A DNA stretch of 21,332 nucleotides from CALKKN01 sp050118555 (GTDB lineage Bacteria > Pseudomonadota > Gammaproteobacteria > Xanthomonadales > SZUA-36): NCBI GenBank assembly GCA_050118555.1, contig JASFKQ010000042.1, positions 1-21,332 on the forward strand, in the 5' to 3' direction. The stretch's first letter is position 1; each line of letters opens with the position of its first letter. Shown piece by piece: positions 7,275 through 15,279 of this stretch. A program made the translations under genes and the position numbers. The notes beneath the pieces are model-generated. The model was not told the origin of the DNA. It did not search any database and saw only the letters and a program-made list of their open reading frames with translations.

Positions 7275-10200
7275 ATGTCGATTCCGTCCCCTACCCGCAT
7301 GCGCGTGCTGCTGTGTTGGTTCCTGGTGCTCTCGGGTCCGTCCTTTGCAGCCAGCGCCATCGATGGCGACCTGCTCGAAGGCCTGTCCGCTCGCGCGCTT
7401 GGACCGGCTGCGACCAGTGGGCGCATCGCCTCGATCGACGCAGTGAATGCCGACCCCAACCATATCGTCGTGGGCGCAGCCTCGGGGGGCGTCTGGATCT
7501 CCCATAACGGAGGCCTGACCTGGAACCCGGTATTCGACGATCAACCGGTGGCTTCCATCGGTGCGGTCGCCATCAATCAGCGAAACCCGGACATCATCTG
7601 GGTCGGCACGGGTGAAGGCGCGGTGCGAAACTCGGTATCGATCGGCGCCGGGGTGTTCAAGTCGATCGACGGGGGCCGTACCTGGAAGCGCGTCGGCCTG
7701 CAGGGCACCGAACGCATCAACCGCATCGCGCTGCACCCGGAGGACCCCGACATCGCCTACGTTGCCGCGATGGGGACCCTCTGGGGCGAAAACGAAGAAC
7801 GCGGCGTCTACAAGACAACTGATGGCGGCAATACCTGGGAAAAGGTGCTGTACGTCGACAACAAGACCGGTGCCACCGACGTGAAGCTAGACCCGTTCAA
7901 CCCGAACAAAGTCTATGCCGGCATGTGGCAGCACCGGCGCTGGCCATGGTTCTTCAAGTCCGGCGGTCCCGGTTCCGGCGCATACGTCTCCTGGGACGGC
8001 GGCGAAACCTGGAAGCGCAAAACCGAGGAAGACGGAATGCCCGCCGGCGATCTCGGGCGCATCACCTTCGCTCCATCTGCGGCCCGGAAAGGGCGTGTCT
8101 TCGTCCTGGTCGAGGCTGAGAAAAGCGCCATGCTGCGTTCCGACGACGGCGGTGAAAGCTGGGTCAAGGTGAACCAGGACTTCAACATCGCCGTACGACC
8201 TTTCTACTACAACGAAATCGCGGCAGACCCTGAAGATCCCAACCGTCTCTATAACATTGCCTCGCGCTTGAGCGTTTCGATCGACGGCGGAAAGACCTTC
8301 GAGTTCAATCCGGTCATTGCCTGTTGTGCGCCGGGAAACTTCATCCACATCGACAACCATGCCTTCTGGATCAACCCGAATGACAGCAGGAACCTGATCA
8401 TCGGCAACGACGGGGGGATTGCGATCAGCCGCGACCGTGGCGAAACCTGGCGCTTCGTACGGAACCTTCCGCTGGCGCAGTTTTACCATGTGCGCGTCGA
8501 CAGCGACCTTCCCTACCACGTTTACGGCGGTCTGCAGGACAATGGTTCCTGGCGCGGGCCGGCCGAGGTCTGGGAGAACGCCGGCATCCGCAACCTGCAC
8601 TGGCAGGAAGTCGGTTTCGGCGACGGCTTCGACACGGTGCCGGACCCGGAAAATTCGCATCGCGGCTACGTCATGTCTCAAGGCGGCTACCTGCTGCGCT
8701 GGAACCTGGATACCGGCGAACAGCGGCTCATCCGACCCGCGCCCCCGGAACCTGATGTCGAACTACGCTTCAACTGGAACACCGCCATCGCCCAGGATCC
8801 CTTCGATCCCGCGACCATCTATTACGGGAGCCAGTTCGTACACCGTTCGACGGACCGCGGCGAGACCTGGACCACCATCAGCGCCGACCTGACCTCGAAC
8901 AACCCGGATTGGCAGACCTACAAGAAGAGCGGCGGGCTGACCTACGACGTGACCGCCGCCGAGAATTTCACGACCATCGTTTCCATCGCGCCGAGCCCCC
9001 TGGAGCAAGGCACGCTCTGGGTTGGAACGGATGACGGCCGGGTGCACGTCACGCGTGATGCCGGAGCGAACTGGGAGCGAGTAGACTCGCATGTTCGCGG
9101 CGTGCCAGATGACACCTGGGTGCCGATGATCTCGCCCTCGCCCCACGAAGCCGGCGCCGCGTATGTCGTGTTCGACAACCACCGCCGTTCCGACATGAAG
9201 ACCTACGTGTTCCGGGTCGATGATTACGGCCGCAAATGGACCAGCCTGGTCACCGACCAGATTGCCGGCTATGCGCTGTCCATCCTGCAGGATCCGGTGG
9301 ATCCGGAGTTGCTATTTTTGGGCACGGAATTCGGACTGTTCATCTCCACCGACGGCGGCGGAAATTGGACGAAATTCACTGCGGGCGTTCCAACCGTCTC
9401 CGTGATGGACATGGCGATACAGCCACGTGAGAACGACCTGGTGCTGGGCACACACGGGCGCTCGATCTTCGTGCTCGACGATTACAGCGCCCTGCGGGAT
9501 CTGAGCGAACAGGACTTCGGCCGGCGTCTGCAGATCCGCTCCGTGGCGGGCGGACAGCAGTACACCGCAGCCCAGACACCATCCACCCGGTTCACCGGGT
9601 CGGGTGAATTCCGGGCTGATAACGAACCGTACGGCGTGATGATCACCTTCATGGCAAGCGGTGACGATTTGCCGCATCCGAACGCCGACAAGGAACGCCA
9701 GCGCAACATTGCCAAACGCAAAGCCGAAAAACCGGCTGAGGGCGACGAAGAGAAACCGGCAGGGCCACCGAAAGTCACGCTTACGGTCAAGGACGACAGG
9801 GGCGAAGTCGTCCGCACGAAGAAATATGCGGTCCACCAGGGCCTGAACCGTATCGTCTGGGGCATGGAACACGACGGCGTGAGGCCCATGCCCGGATCCG
9901 ACGCCCCCGATCTTGACGATGGCCTGCCCGCCGGCCCCGAAGTGCCCCCCGGGAAGTACGAGGTGGCGCTCAGCCTGCCGGGGGCCGACCGCGAAGCGGA
10001 CGTTGCAACGGCCAAGGTTACCCTCGCGGCTGATCCGCGCCTGGTCATTCCGCCGGAAAATTACATGGAAAACTACCGAACGCAGTTGGCCTTGCAGGAG
10101 ATGCGGGAATCGGCGGTCACCCAGGTGGAGCGCATTACCCGGGCCCGTGAAGGCGTGGACACGGTCGTGAAACTGATCGACGAACGGAAGGGCCCGACCG

Positions 10201-10541
10201 GCACGCCAAGCGACGACCTGCAAGCACTCAGAAAGCGGGCCGGCGTGCTGCGCAAGGCACTGGACGAGTTGGAGAAGCGGTTCCGCACCCCGCCCGAGAC
10301 CAGCGGTATAGCCTACGACGACGACAAGGTCGTCAGCCGCATCGGCGTGGCGCAGGCCTATGTCAGGAGTTCCAGGGATACCCCGACCCCGACGGCCCAC
10401 GCATACATCGACCTGGCCCACGACACTCTGGACCAGGCCCGCTCGGCGGTGGACGAATTCGTGTCGGGCGATCTCGCAAAATTCAGGCAGGCCGTGAAAG
10501 CGGCGGGCATCGGGCTCTTTTCCGGCGCCGGTCTTCCCTGA
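7275..10541 (+). CDS. Secreted BNR/Asp-box (VPS10/sortilin-like) beta-propeller protein, copy B
   Basis: This 1,088-residue protein has a signal peptide (about 1-25, core VLLCWFLVLSGPSFA). The propeller (about 35-740) has ten or eleven Asp-box motifs, including SIDGGRTW, TTDGGNTW, SWDGGETW, SDDGGESW, SRDRGETW, STDRGETW and STDGGGNW. A charged insert (about 795-830, K/E-rich), an Ig-like segment (VTLTVKDDRGEVVRT) and a helical C-terminal tail follow, the same order as copy A. Shared blocks include QFYHVRVD against QFYRATPD and FGDGFDTVPD against FGDGFKAQID, so the two are paralogues with substantial divergence. Family function is not well defined; exported propellers can bind proteins or glycans, but no ligand is indicated. 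GGAG lies 6 nt before the ATG. aceK follows after 17 nt. Confidence 0.93.
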   Translation: MSIPSPTRMRVLLCWFLVLSGPSFAASAIDGDLLEGLSARALGPAATSGRIASIDAVNADPNHIVVGAASGGVWISHNGGLTWNPVFDDQPVASIGAVAINQRNPDIIWVGTGEGAVRNSVSIGAGVFKSIDGGRTWKRVGLQGTERINRIALHPEDPDIAYVAAMGTLWGENEERGVYKTTDGGNTWEKVLYVDNKTGATDVKLDPFNPNKVYAGMWQHRRWPWFFKSGGPGSGAYVSWDGGETWKRKTEEDGMPAGDLGRITFAPSAARKGRVFVLVEAEKSAMLRSDDGGESWVKVNQDFNIAVRPFYYNEIAADPEDPNRLYNIASRLSVSIDGGKTFEFNPVIACCAPGNFIHIDNHAFWINPNDSRNLIIGNDGGIAISRDRGETWRFVRNLPLAQFYHVRVDSDLPYHVYGGLQDNGSWRGPAEVWENAGIRNLHWQEVGFGDGFDTVPDPENSHRGYVMSQGGYLLRWNLDTGEQRLIRPAPPEPDVELRFNWNTAIAQDPFDPATIYYGSQFVHRSTDRGETWTTISADLTSNNPDWQTYKKSGGLTYDVTAAENFTTIVSIAPSPLEQGTLWVGTDDGRVHVTRDAGANWERVDSHVRGVPDDTWVPMISPSPHEAGAAYVVFDNHRRSDMKTYVFRVDDYGRKWTSLVTDQIAGYALSILQDPVDPELLFLGTEFGLFISTDGGGNWTKFTAGVPTVSVMDMAIQPRENDLVLGTHGRSIFVLDDYSALRDLSEQDFGRRLQIRSVAGGQQYTAAQTPSTRFTGSGEFRADNEPYGVMITFMASGDDLPHPNADKERQRNIAKRKAEKPAEGDEEKPAGPPKVTLTVKDDRGEVVRTKKYAVHQGLNRIVWGMEHDGVRPMPGSDAPDLDDGLPAGPEVPPGKYEVALSLPGADREADVATAKVTLAADPRLVIPPENYMENYRTQLALQEMRESAVTQVERITRAREGVDTVVKLIDERKGPTGTPSDDLQALRKRAGVLRKALDELEKRFRTPPETSGIAYDDDKVVSRIGVAQAYVRSSRDTPTPTAHAYIDLAHDTLDQARSAVDEFVSGDLAKFRQAVKAAGIGLFSGAGLP

Positions 10542-10558
10542 AGGGAAGCGTGTCCGCC

Positions 10559-12307
10559 ATGAGCATGGACACCCGGGCCGGCGTCGCGCAGGCCATCCTC
10601 GAGGGGTTCAACCGCCACTACTCCCTGTTCCGGCAATACAGCAGGGAGGGCAAGCAGTGTTTCGAGCATGCAGACTGGCAGCGAGCCGCACAGGTCAGCC
10701 GGGAGCGGATCCAGGGCTACGACCGCCGCGTAGAGGAGACGGTCCGGATAATCCACGAGACCTGGCCGGAAGCGGCGACAAACAGCGAATTGTGGCCACG
10801 CATCAAGATCGTATTCATCGGCAAGCTGCTGGATCATCTGCAGGCGGAGTGTGCAGAAACATTCTATAATTCCGTTGCTTGTAAGGTACTTCACAGAGAT
10901 TACTATAAAAGCGAATATATCTTCTGGAGACCGGCAATCAGCACCGAACACCTCGAAGGCAGCAGCCCGACCTATCGCAGCTTCTACCCGGGCAAGGACG
11001 GGCTGCGGCGCAGCCTGCTGGAAGTCATCACGAGGTTCGGCCTGACCAACCGCTTCGAAAACCTGAGGCGGGACGTCCGTTGCCTGGAGCGGGAAATTCT
11101 CGCAGCGCGTTCGGGCAACTGGAAGGAGCAGCCAAACTTCCAGCTGCAGGTGCTGGACAGCCTGTTCTTTCGCAACAAGGGGGCACACATCGTGGGCCGC
11201 CTGATCAACGGTGAAGAAGTCCATCCCTTCGTCGTTCCGCTCCTGCAGAACGGAAGGCGGGAAATTTATGCCGATACGCTTCTCATGCGCCAGAAGGAAG
11301 TCGCTATCCTGTTCAGCTTTTCCCGGGCCTACTTCCTGGTCGACATGGAAATCCCATCGGCCTACGTGTCGTTCATGCTTTCGATCATGCCGCGAAAGTC
11401 AGTGGTCGACCTGTATGCGATGCTGGGACTGCAGAAGCAGTCCAAGACCCTGTTCTATCGGCAATTCCAGCACCATTTGCGCCACTCCCGGGACAATTTG
11501 CAGGTCGCCCCGGGCGTACGCGGCATGGTCATGCTGGTATTTACGCTGCCCTCGTTCCAGTTCGTGTTCAAACTGATCAAGGATCGATTCGATCCTCCCA
11601 AGACGGCGACACGGCAAAACGTCAAGGAGAAATACCTGCTGGTCAAACACCATGACCGGGCCGGCCGACTCGCCGATACCCTGGAATATTCCAACGTGGC
11701 GATCCCGCTCGACCGGATCGACCCCGCGCTGATGGACCAGCTCCAGGAGGAAGCCGCCAGCTCGATCGAAATAGACGGCGACGTGCTGGTCATCCGACAC
11801 ATCTATATCGAGCGGCGTATGGAACCGCTGGACAACTACCTGGCGCAGGTTTCGGGCGGGGCGCGCAAGCGGGTCATCCGCGAGTACGGCAACGCCATCC
11901 GCGACCTCGCCGGTGCCAACATCTTTCCAGGCGACATGTTGAAGAAGAACTTCGGCGTCACCCGGCTCGGCCGCGTCGTTTTCTACGATTACGACGAGAT
12001 CTGCTATATCACCGAATGCAATTTCCGCCACGTGCCGCCGCCCCGCGACTTCGAGGACGTGATGTCGGATACGCCCTGGTACTCGGTGCAGGAAAACGAC
12101 GTGTTTCCGGAGACGTTCGCCCCGTTCTTCTTTGCCGATGCGGACGACCTGGCCCGGTTCAAAAAGGACCACGAAGACTTGCTGGACCCGGATTGGTGGA
12201 ACCAGGTGAAGCAGAACATAGAAACGGGCAAACAGGCCGATATCTTCCCCTACCCCGACAAAAAACGCTTTCACAACCTGGATTGTCGGGTTGCAAGAGG
12301 CGACTAG
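10559..12307 (+). CDS. aceK: Isocitrate dehydrogenase kinase/phosphatase AceK
   Basis: The product is 582 residues, close to the 578 of the E. coli enzyme. The N-terminal helical regulatory half is followed by the atypical kinase fold. The nucleotide-binding segment VFTLPSFQFVFKLIKDRF (about 326-343) contains the conserved lysines, and GDMLKKNFGVTR followed by VVFYDYDEICY (about 457-482) holds the catalytic and metal-binding Asp and Asn residues. AceK phosphorylates isocitrate dehydrogenase to push carbon into the glyoxylate bypass, and uses the same active site to reverse this. ATG at 10559 is preferred because GAAGGGAAG, overlapping the upstream stop codon, is about 12 nt away; a GTG at 10550 lies too close to that site and would add three residues. 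No aceA or aceB is adjacent, so the usual aceBAK operon is broken up. It is likely co-transcribed with propeller B. Confidence 0.97.
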   Translation: MSMDTRAGVAQAILEGFNRHYSLFRQYSREGKQCFEHADWQRAAQVSRERIQGYDRRVEETVRIIHETWPEAATNSELWPRIKIVFIGKLLDHLQAECAETFYNSVACKVLHRDYYKSEYIFWRPAISTEHLEGSSPTYRSFYPGKDGLRRSLLEVITRFGLTNRFENLRRDVRCLEREILAARSGNWKEQPNFQLQVLDSLFFRNKGAHIVGRLINGEEVHPFVVPLLQNGRREIYADTLLMRQKEVAILFSFSRAYFLVDMEIPSAYVSFMLSIMPRKSVVDLYAMLGLQKQSKTLFYRQFQHHLRHSRDNLQVAPGVRGMVMLVFTLPSFQFVFKLIKDRFDPPKTATRQNVKEKYLLVKHHDRAGRLADTLEYSNVAIPLDRIDPALMDQLQEEAASSIEIDGDVLVIRHIYIERRMEPLDNYLAQVSGGARKRVIREYGNAIRDLAGANIFPGDMLKKNFGVTRLGRVVFYDYDEICYITECNFRHVPPPRDFEDVMSDTPWYSVQENDVFPETFAPFFFADADDLARFKKDHEDLLDPDWWNQVKQNIETGKQADIFPYPDKKRFHNLDCRVARGD

Positions 12308-12313
12308 GTCGCG

Positions 12314-14593
12314 CTACTGCAGTTGCTGCCCCGGCAGGACCAGTTCACCGGCGGTGGTCAACTCGTGGACCAACCACCGCGACTGTCGGTCTTTGGCGGC
12401 CTCTTCCCGGACGATCCACTCGAAACGGGGCTCGTTCGCGAGCGGCTCCCAGAACGGGTCGCCCTGAACATAATCGAAATATCCACCTTGCCTGTAATGC
12501 TGCTCGAGCGCTGACAATGCCAGGTCGAAATCTCCAAGATGCGCCAATGCAATCGCGCGACTGTCGTCCTCGAGATCATCCCTGGCGAGCACTGCGCTCA
12601 AAATGCCCGTTGCTTCGCTCAGCTCGCCCCTCGCATGGCGGATCAACGCCACCTCTATGGCCACGCTGGCCGGGCACCCGGTAACATCCGGTGGGGTTTC
12701 GGACAATCCCGGCCAATACTCGCGATAGTGGTTGAGCGCGCGACTCACGCCCTTGCGCGAGCGCAGAGCAACGGTGGCGATCAGCCTGTTTGCGATACTC
12801 TCCCTGGGCATGCCGCCGATCGCAGCCCAGGCTTCCCGACTTGCGTGCTCCAGGTCCCCGAGGTTGATGTAAAGCCACCCCAACTCGCGGTGAAGATTAC
12901 TGTTGTCGCCCAACCGGGACTGCAATTCCAGCATCTGGCGTTCACGCTCGTAATCTCCCATGAAACTGAACCACTGTGCGAACAACCCAACCCCCGCTGC
13001 CGATATTCTTGGCTGCGGACCAACAAACATGGCGCGGAATTCCGGGCTTCGTTGTAGCCGTGCAACCAGCCGCAGTCCGGCATCCACGCCTTCTCGATCG
13101 GCGAGCCTTTGAGCGTAGTCTTTCCAGGTGGCGTAATTGAGCGGGTCCAACTCCAGCGCCCGCTCAAAGCTGGCCCGCCCGCTCTCGTAGTCGCCGGCCG
13201 TCCACTGCCTGTTCGCCAGCTGCAAATGCCGGAACGGGTTGAGCGGGTCGAGGCGGGCGTTTCGAGTGGCCAGCCTCACAGCGTCCCGGACCCGGCCTGT
13301 TCTTTCCATCAACCGTGACAGGTGCACGTATGCATATGAATTGCTGGGATTGATTTCCAACGCACGCTTCAGTGCCGTTTCAGCCTCCGCGAAATCCTCT
13401 CGCCACATGGCGAAGCCGCCGATCAGGACGTAGGCCTCCGAAGACTCTCCAGCGATTGCCATCGCGCGCTGCAGCAACGGTTGCGCTTCCGCCCATGCGC
13501 GCTCGGGCACACCTATTCCGTGCCACAGCGCCAGGTAGATGGCCGAGGCCTTCAGTATGAGCGCGTCCGCGTACTCCGGATCGCGCGCGAGCGCCAGGTC
13601 CGCCTGCATCTCCGCCAGTTCGGGATCATCCGTCCCTACGCCGTGGAGATAGGCGTCAAGCGCACCGAAATCGTCTGTACCGCCGTGTTCCCGGGGATTG
13701 GCGAGAGACACATCCAGGTAGCTGGCAATGGCCGTGGCGATACCCTGCTGGGAGGTGAATGCTCCCTTCGATGCATATTCGAATGCCTTCGACCAAACCA
13801 GACGTCCGTCGGCTGCGTGAACCAACGCCGCTGTGATCTGCAACGCGTCGCTTTCCCTGTTCACGCTGCCCTCCACGAGATAGTCCGCGTCGAGAGCGGT
13901 GCCGATCTCCTGAATACTTGCCTCGTGATCGCGAAAATAGTCAGAGGATGTACGGGCGATGACATCGATTTCCCGGGAGCGCCCCAGTTCCATCCTCAGG
14001 GCGGTTGCTATGCCGTCACCAAAGTAACCGAGGTCCCCGGACGGGCTGAGATCGGAAAAGGCCATTACGGCGATGGCCGGCCGCGTAGTGTGATGAAGCG
14101 CACCTTTCCAGGAAAGCAAAGCCAGCAAGGCCGTAAGTGCAAGGATGACGGCCATGACAGTGAGATAAAGGCTCCGGAGCCGCGCCGGAGCGAGTCCTTC
14201 GATTTGGCCCGGGCCCTTGTCCGTAACAGGCCAGACCAGGCGGTAGCCCCTTTTGGGCAGTGTCTCAATGGGAGAATCGGGCACCCCGGCAGCCTTTCCG
14301 AGGTTCTTTCGCAATTGGTAGATGCAGCGCGACACGGCAAAGTCAGTCACGACCACTCCGGGCCAGACATCCGCCATGAGGGCTTCCTTCGATACGATCC
14401 CGCCATTTGCCATGGCGAGCCTGAGCAGAACTTCGATTACCTTGGGATCGAGTTTCCGATTGCCACCTTGCCCGTTGATTCTGCCGGTCGACGGGAAGAC
14501 ATCCACATTGCCGACGCGAAACGACCTGTCTTCCCGACCGGAAGCTCTCTGCCCCGTGGATGCCAAAGATGCCGCTTTCACCCCAATAATCAA
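12314..14593 (-). CDS. CadC/ToxR-like membrane-bound winged-helix regulator with TolB/FlgO-like and TPR domains
   Basis: The product is up to 759 residues. Residues about 25-123 are an OmpR/PhoB-type winged helix: LDPKVIEVLLRLA, then KEALMADVWPGVVVTDFAVSRCIYQLRKNLG, then IETLPKRGYRLVWPV. One membrane segment (about 143-162, YLTVMAVILALTALLALL) places the rest in the periplasm. Residues 172-297 resemble the TolB-N/FlgO-like domain (VMAFSDLSPSGDLGYFGDGIATAL; YLVEGSVNRESDALQITAALVHAADGRLVWS). The remainder contains several TPRs. Such proteins regulate genes directly from the membrane; the signal is unknown. The start is uncertain: TTG at 14593 or GTG at 14581, with no ATG in the N-terminal region and only AAAAAG upstream. 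It ends 6 nt from convergent aceK, and phased repeats lie at its 5' end. Confidence 0.93.
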   Translation of the reverse strand: MIIGVKAASLASTGQRASGREDRSFRVGNVDVFPSTGRINGQGGNRKLDPKVIEVLLRLAMANGGIVSKEALMADVWPGVVVTDFAVSRCIYQLRKNLGKAAGVPDSPIETLPKRGYRLVWPVTDKGPGQIEGLAPARLRSLYLTVMAVILALTALLALLSWKGALHHTTRPAIAVMAFSDLSPSGDLGYFGDGIATALRMELGRSREIDVIARTSSDYFRDHEASIQEIGTALDADYLVEGSVNRESDALQITAALVHAADGRLVWSKAFEYASKGAFTSQQGIATAIASYLDVSLANPREHGGTDDFGALDAYLHGVGTDDPELAEMQADLALARDPEYADALILKASAIYLALWHGIGVPERAWAEAQPLLQRAMAIAGESSEAYVLIGGFAMWREDFAEAETALKRALEINPSNSYAYVHLSRLMERTGRVRDAVRLATRNARLDPLNPFRHLQLANRQWTAGDYESGRASFERALELDPLNYATWKDYAQRLADREGVDAGLRLVARLQRSPEFRAMFVGPQPRISAAGVGLFAQWFSFMGDYERERQMLELQSRLGDNSNLHRELGWLYINLGDLEHASREAWAAIGGMPRESIANRLIATVALRSRKGVSRALNHYREYWPGLSETPPDVTGCPASVAIEVALIRHARGELSEATGILSAVLARDDLEDDSRAIALAHLGDFDLALSALEQHYRQGGYFDYVQGDPFWEPLANEPRFEWIVREEAAKDRQSRWLVHELTTAGELVLPGQQLQ

Positions 14594-14627
14594 CTTTTTA
14601 TCAAGTCGATATCAAGAATATAGCAGC
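14588..14627. promoter_or_regulatory. 11-bp-phased heptamer direct repeats, candidate OmpR/PhoB-type operator
   Basis: TATCAAG occurs twice (14599-14605 and 14610-14616) separated by 4 nt, giving an 11-bp period. Imperfect copies flank it in phase: AATCAAC (14588-14594, 5 of 7) and TAGCAGC (14621-14627, 4 of 7). A TTGACT -35-like hexamer begins one further period on, at 14632. Winged-helix proteins of the OmpR/PhoB family bind tandem 7-bp half-sites with 4-bp spacers. The location beside a gene for such a regulator supports autoregulation or control of the divergent secreted protein. Confidence 0.55.
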
Positions 14628-14733
14628 TTTGTTGACTAGGGTCTGAATGCGAACCATTTGCTACTTGCCAACTTCTGGAAGCGGCGTGAATGGCAGCTCT
14701 GGAGGATGAACGACAATTCCGTGAGGAGAAAGC

Positions 14734-15213
14734 ATGATGACGCTGAAACAAGTGACTACAACCACGTTCTGTGCGGCGCTGGCGATGACGGGACTATGTT
14801 CGAATACATGGGCCGGAGCGGAGCACAACGTGTTCCCCTTTTCAGTGGATGACTACAACGACTGCACTGAGGAGGTGGTGCAATGGGACGCGACGGTTTA
14901 TGAAACCTTCCTGAGCCACGAATCGTCGGGCGGCCAGGTTGTCTCCAGCGATCACTGGGTATGGGAGGCGGTCGTTGAGGGGGATGACACCGGATTCGTT
15001 TGGTATACCAAAGGCGTGGGCCAGTTCGTGGACACCTACTCGTTGGATAATTCGCGGACTGGGGGCATGTTCATCGAGAGAAGTGTCCTGCGGCCGCAGA
15101 CGCCAGGCGCGCCGAAAATCCGGCTCGATGCCCACATCTTTTTCCAGTACAACGCCAGCGGCGAGTTGGTCGTCGACAACTTCGATTACGTGTACAACTG
15201 CATAGGCCACTGA
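14734..15213 (+). CDS. Small secreted protein, function unknown
   Basis: The product is 159 residues with a signal peptide (about 1-27, FCAALAMTGLCSNTWA). The mature domain of about 130 residues is acidic, aromatic-rich and predicted to be beta-rich (SSDHWVWEAVVEGDDTGFVWYT; HIFFQYNASGELVVDNFDYVY). Cysteines 44 and 156, near the two ends, could form a disulfide closing the domain. I do not recognise the family. GAGGAGAA lies just upstream of the ATG; a second ATG follows immediately. It is divergent from the CadC-like regulator and shares its 140-bp intergenic region, which makes it a natural candidate target of that regulator (inference). Confidence 0.85.
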   Translation: MMTLKQVTTTTFCAALAMTGLCSNTWAGAEHNVFPFSVDDYNDCTEEVVQWDATVYETFLSHESSGGQVVSSDHWVWEAVVEGDDTGFVWYTKGVGQFVDTYSLDNSRTGGMFIERSVLRPQTPGAPKIRLDAHIFFQYNASGELVVDNFDYVYNCIGH

Positions 15214-15230
15214 CAGACAAGCCCGGGGGG

Positions 15231-15266
15231 TCGAAATAAAACGCCAGGGCCAAAGCCCTGGCGTTT
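15231..15266 (-). terminator. Rho-independent terminator, mainly for the msrPQ-dehalogenase operon
   Basis: A perfect 12-bp stem (15239-15250 with 15255-15266) has a 4-nt loop. On the minus strand it is followed by TTTTATTTCG, a good T-rich tail, 14 nt after the dehalogenase stop. On the plus strand only TTTC follows, so it may also, less efficiently, end the transcript of the small secreted protein. Confidence 0.9.
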
Positions 15267-15279
15267 CAAGCGAATCGTT

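Noticed and set aside
2441..10541. Sialidase or glycoside hydrolase activity for the two propeller proteins
   Set aside because: Asp-box repeats alone give that label. I could not find the arginine triad, Tyr/Glu pair and Asp of exo-sialidases, so only a propeller fold is claimed.
11399..14623. Long frames antisense to aceK (11399-12274) and to the CadC-like regulator (13481-14623)
   Set aside because: Both lie opposite genes with unmistakable conserved motifs and show no recognisable protein features.
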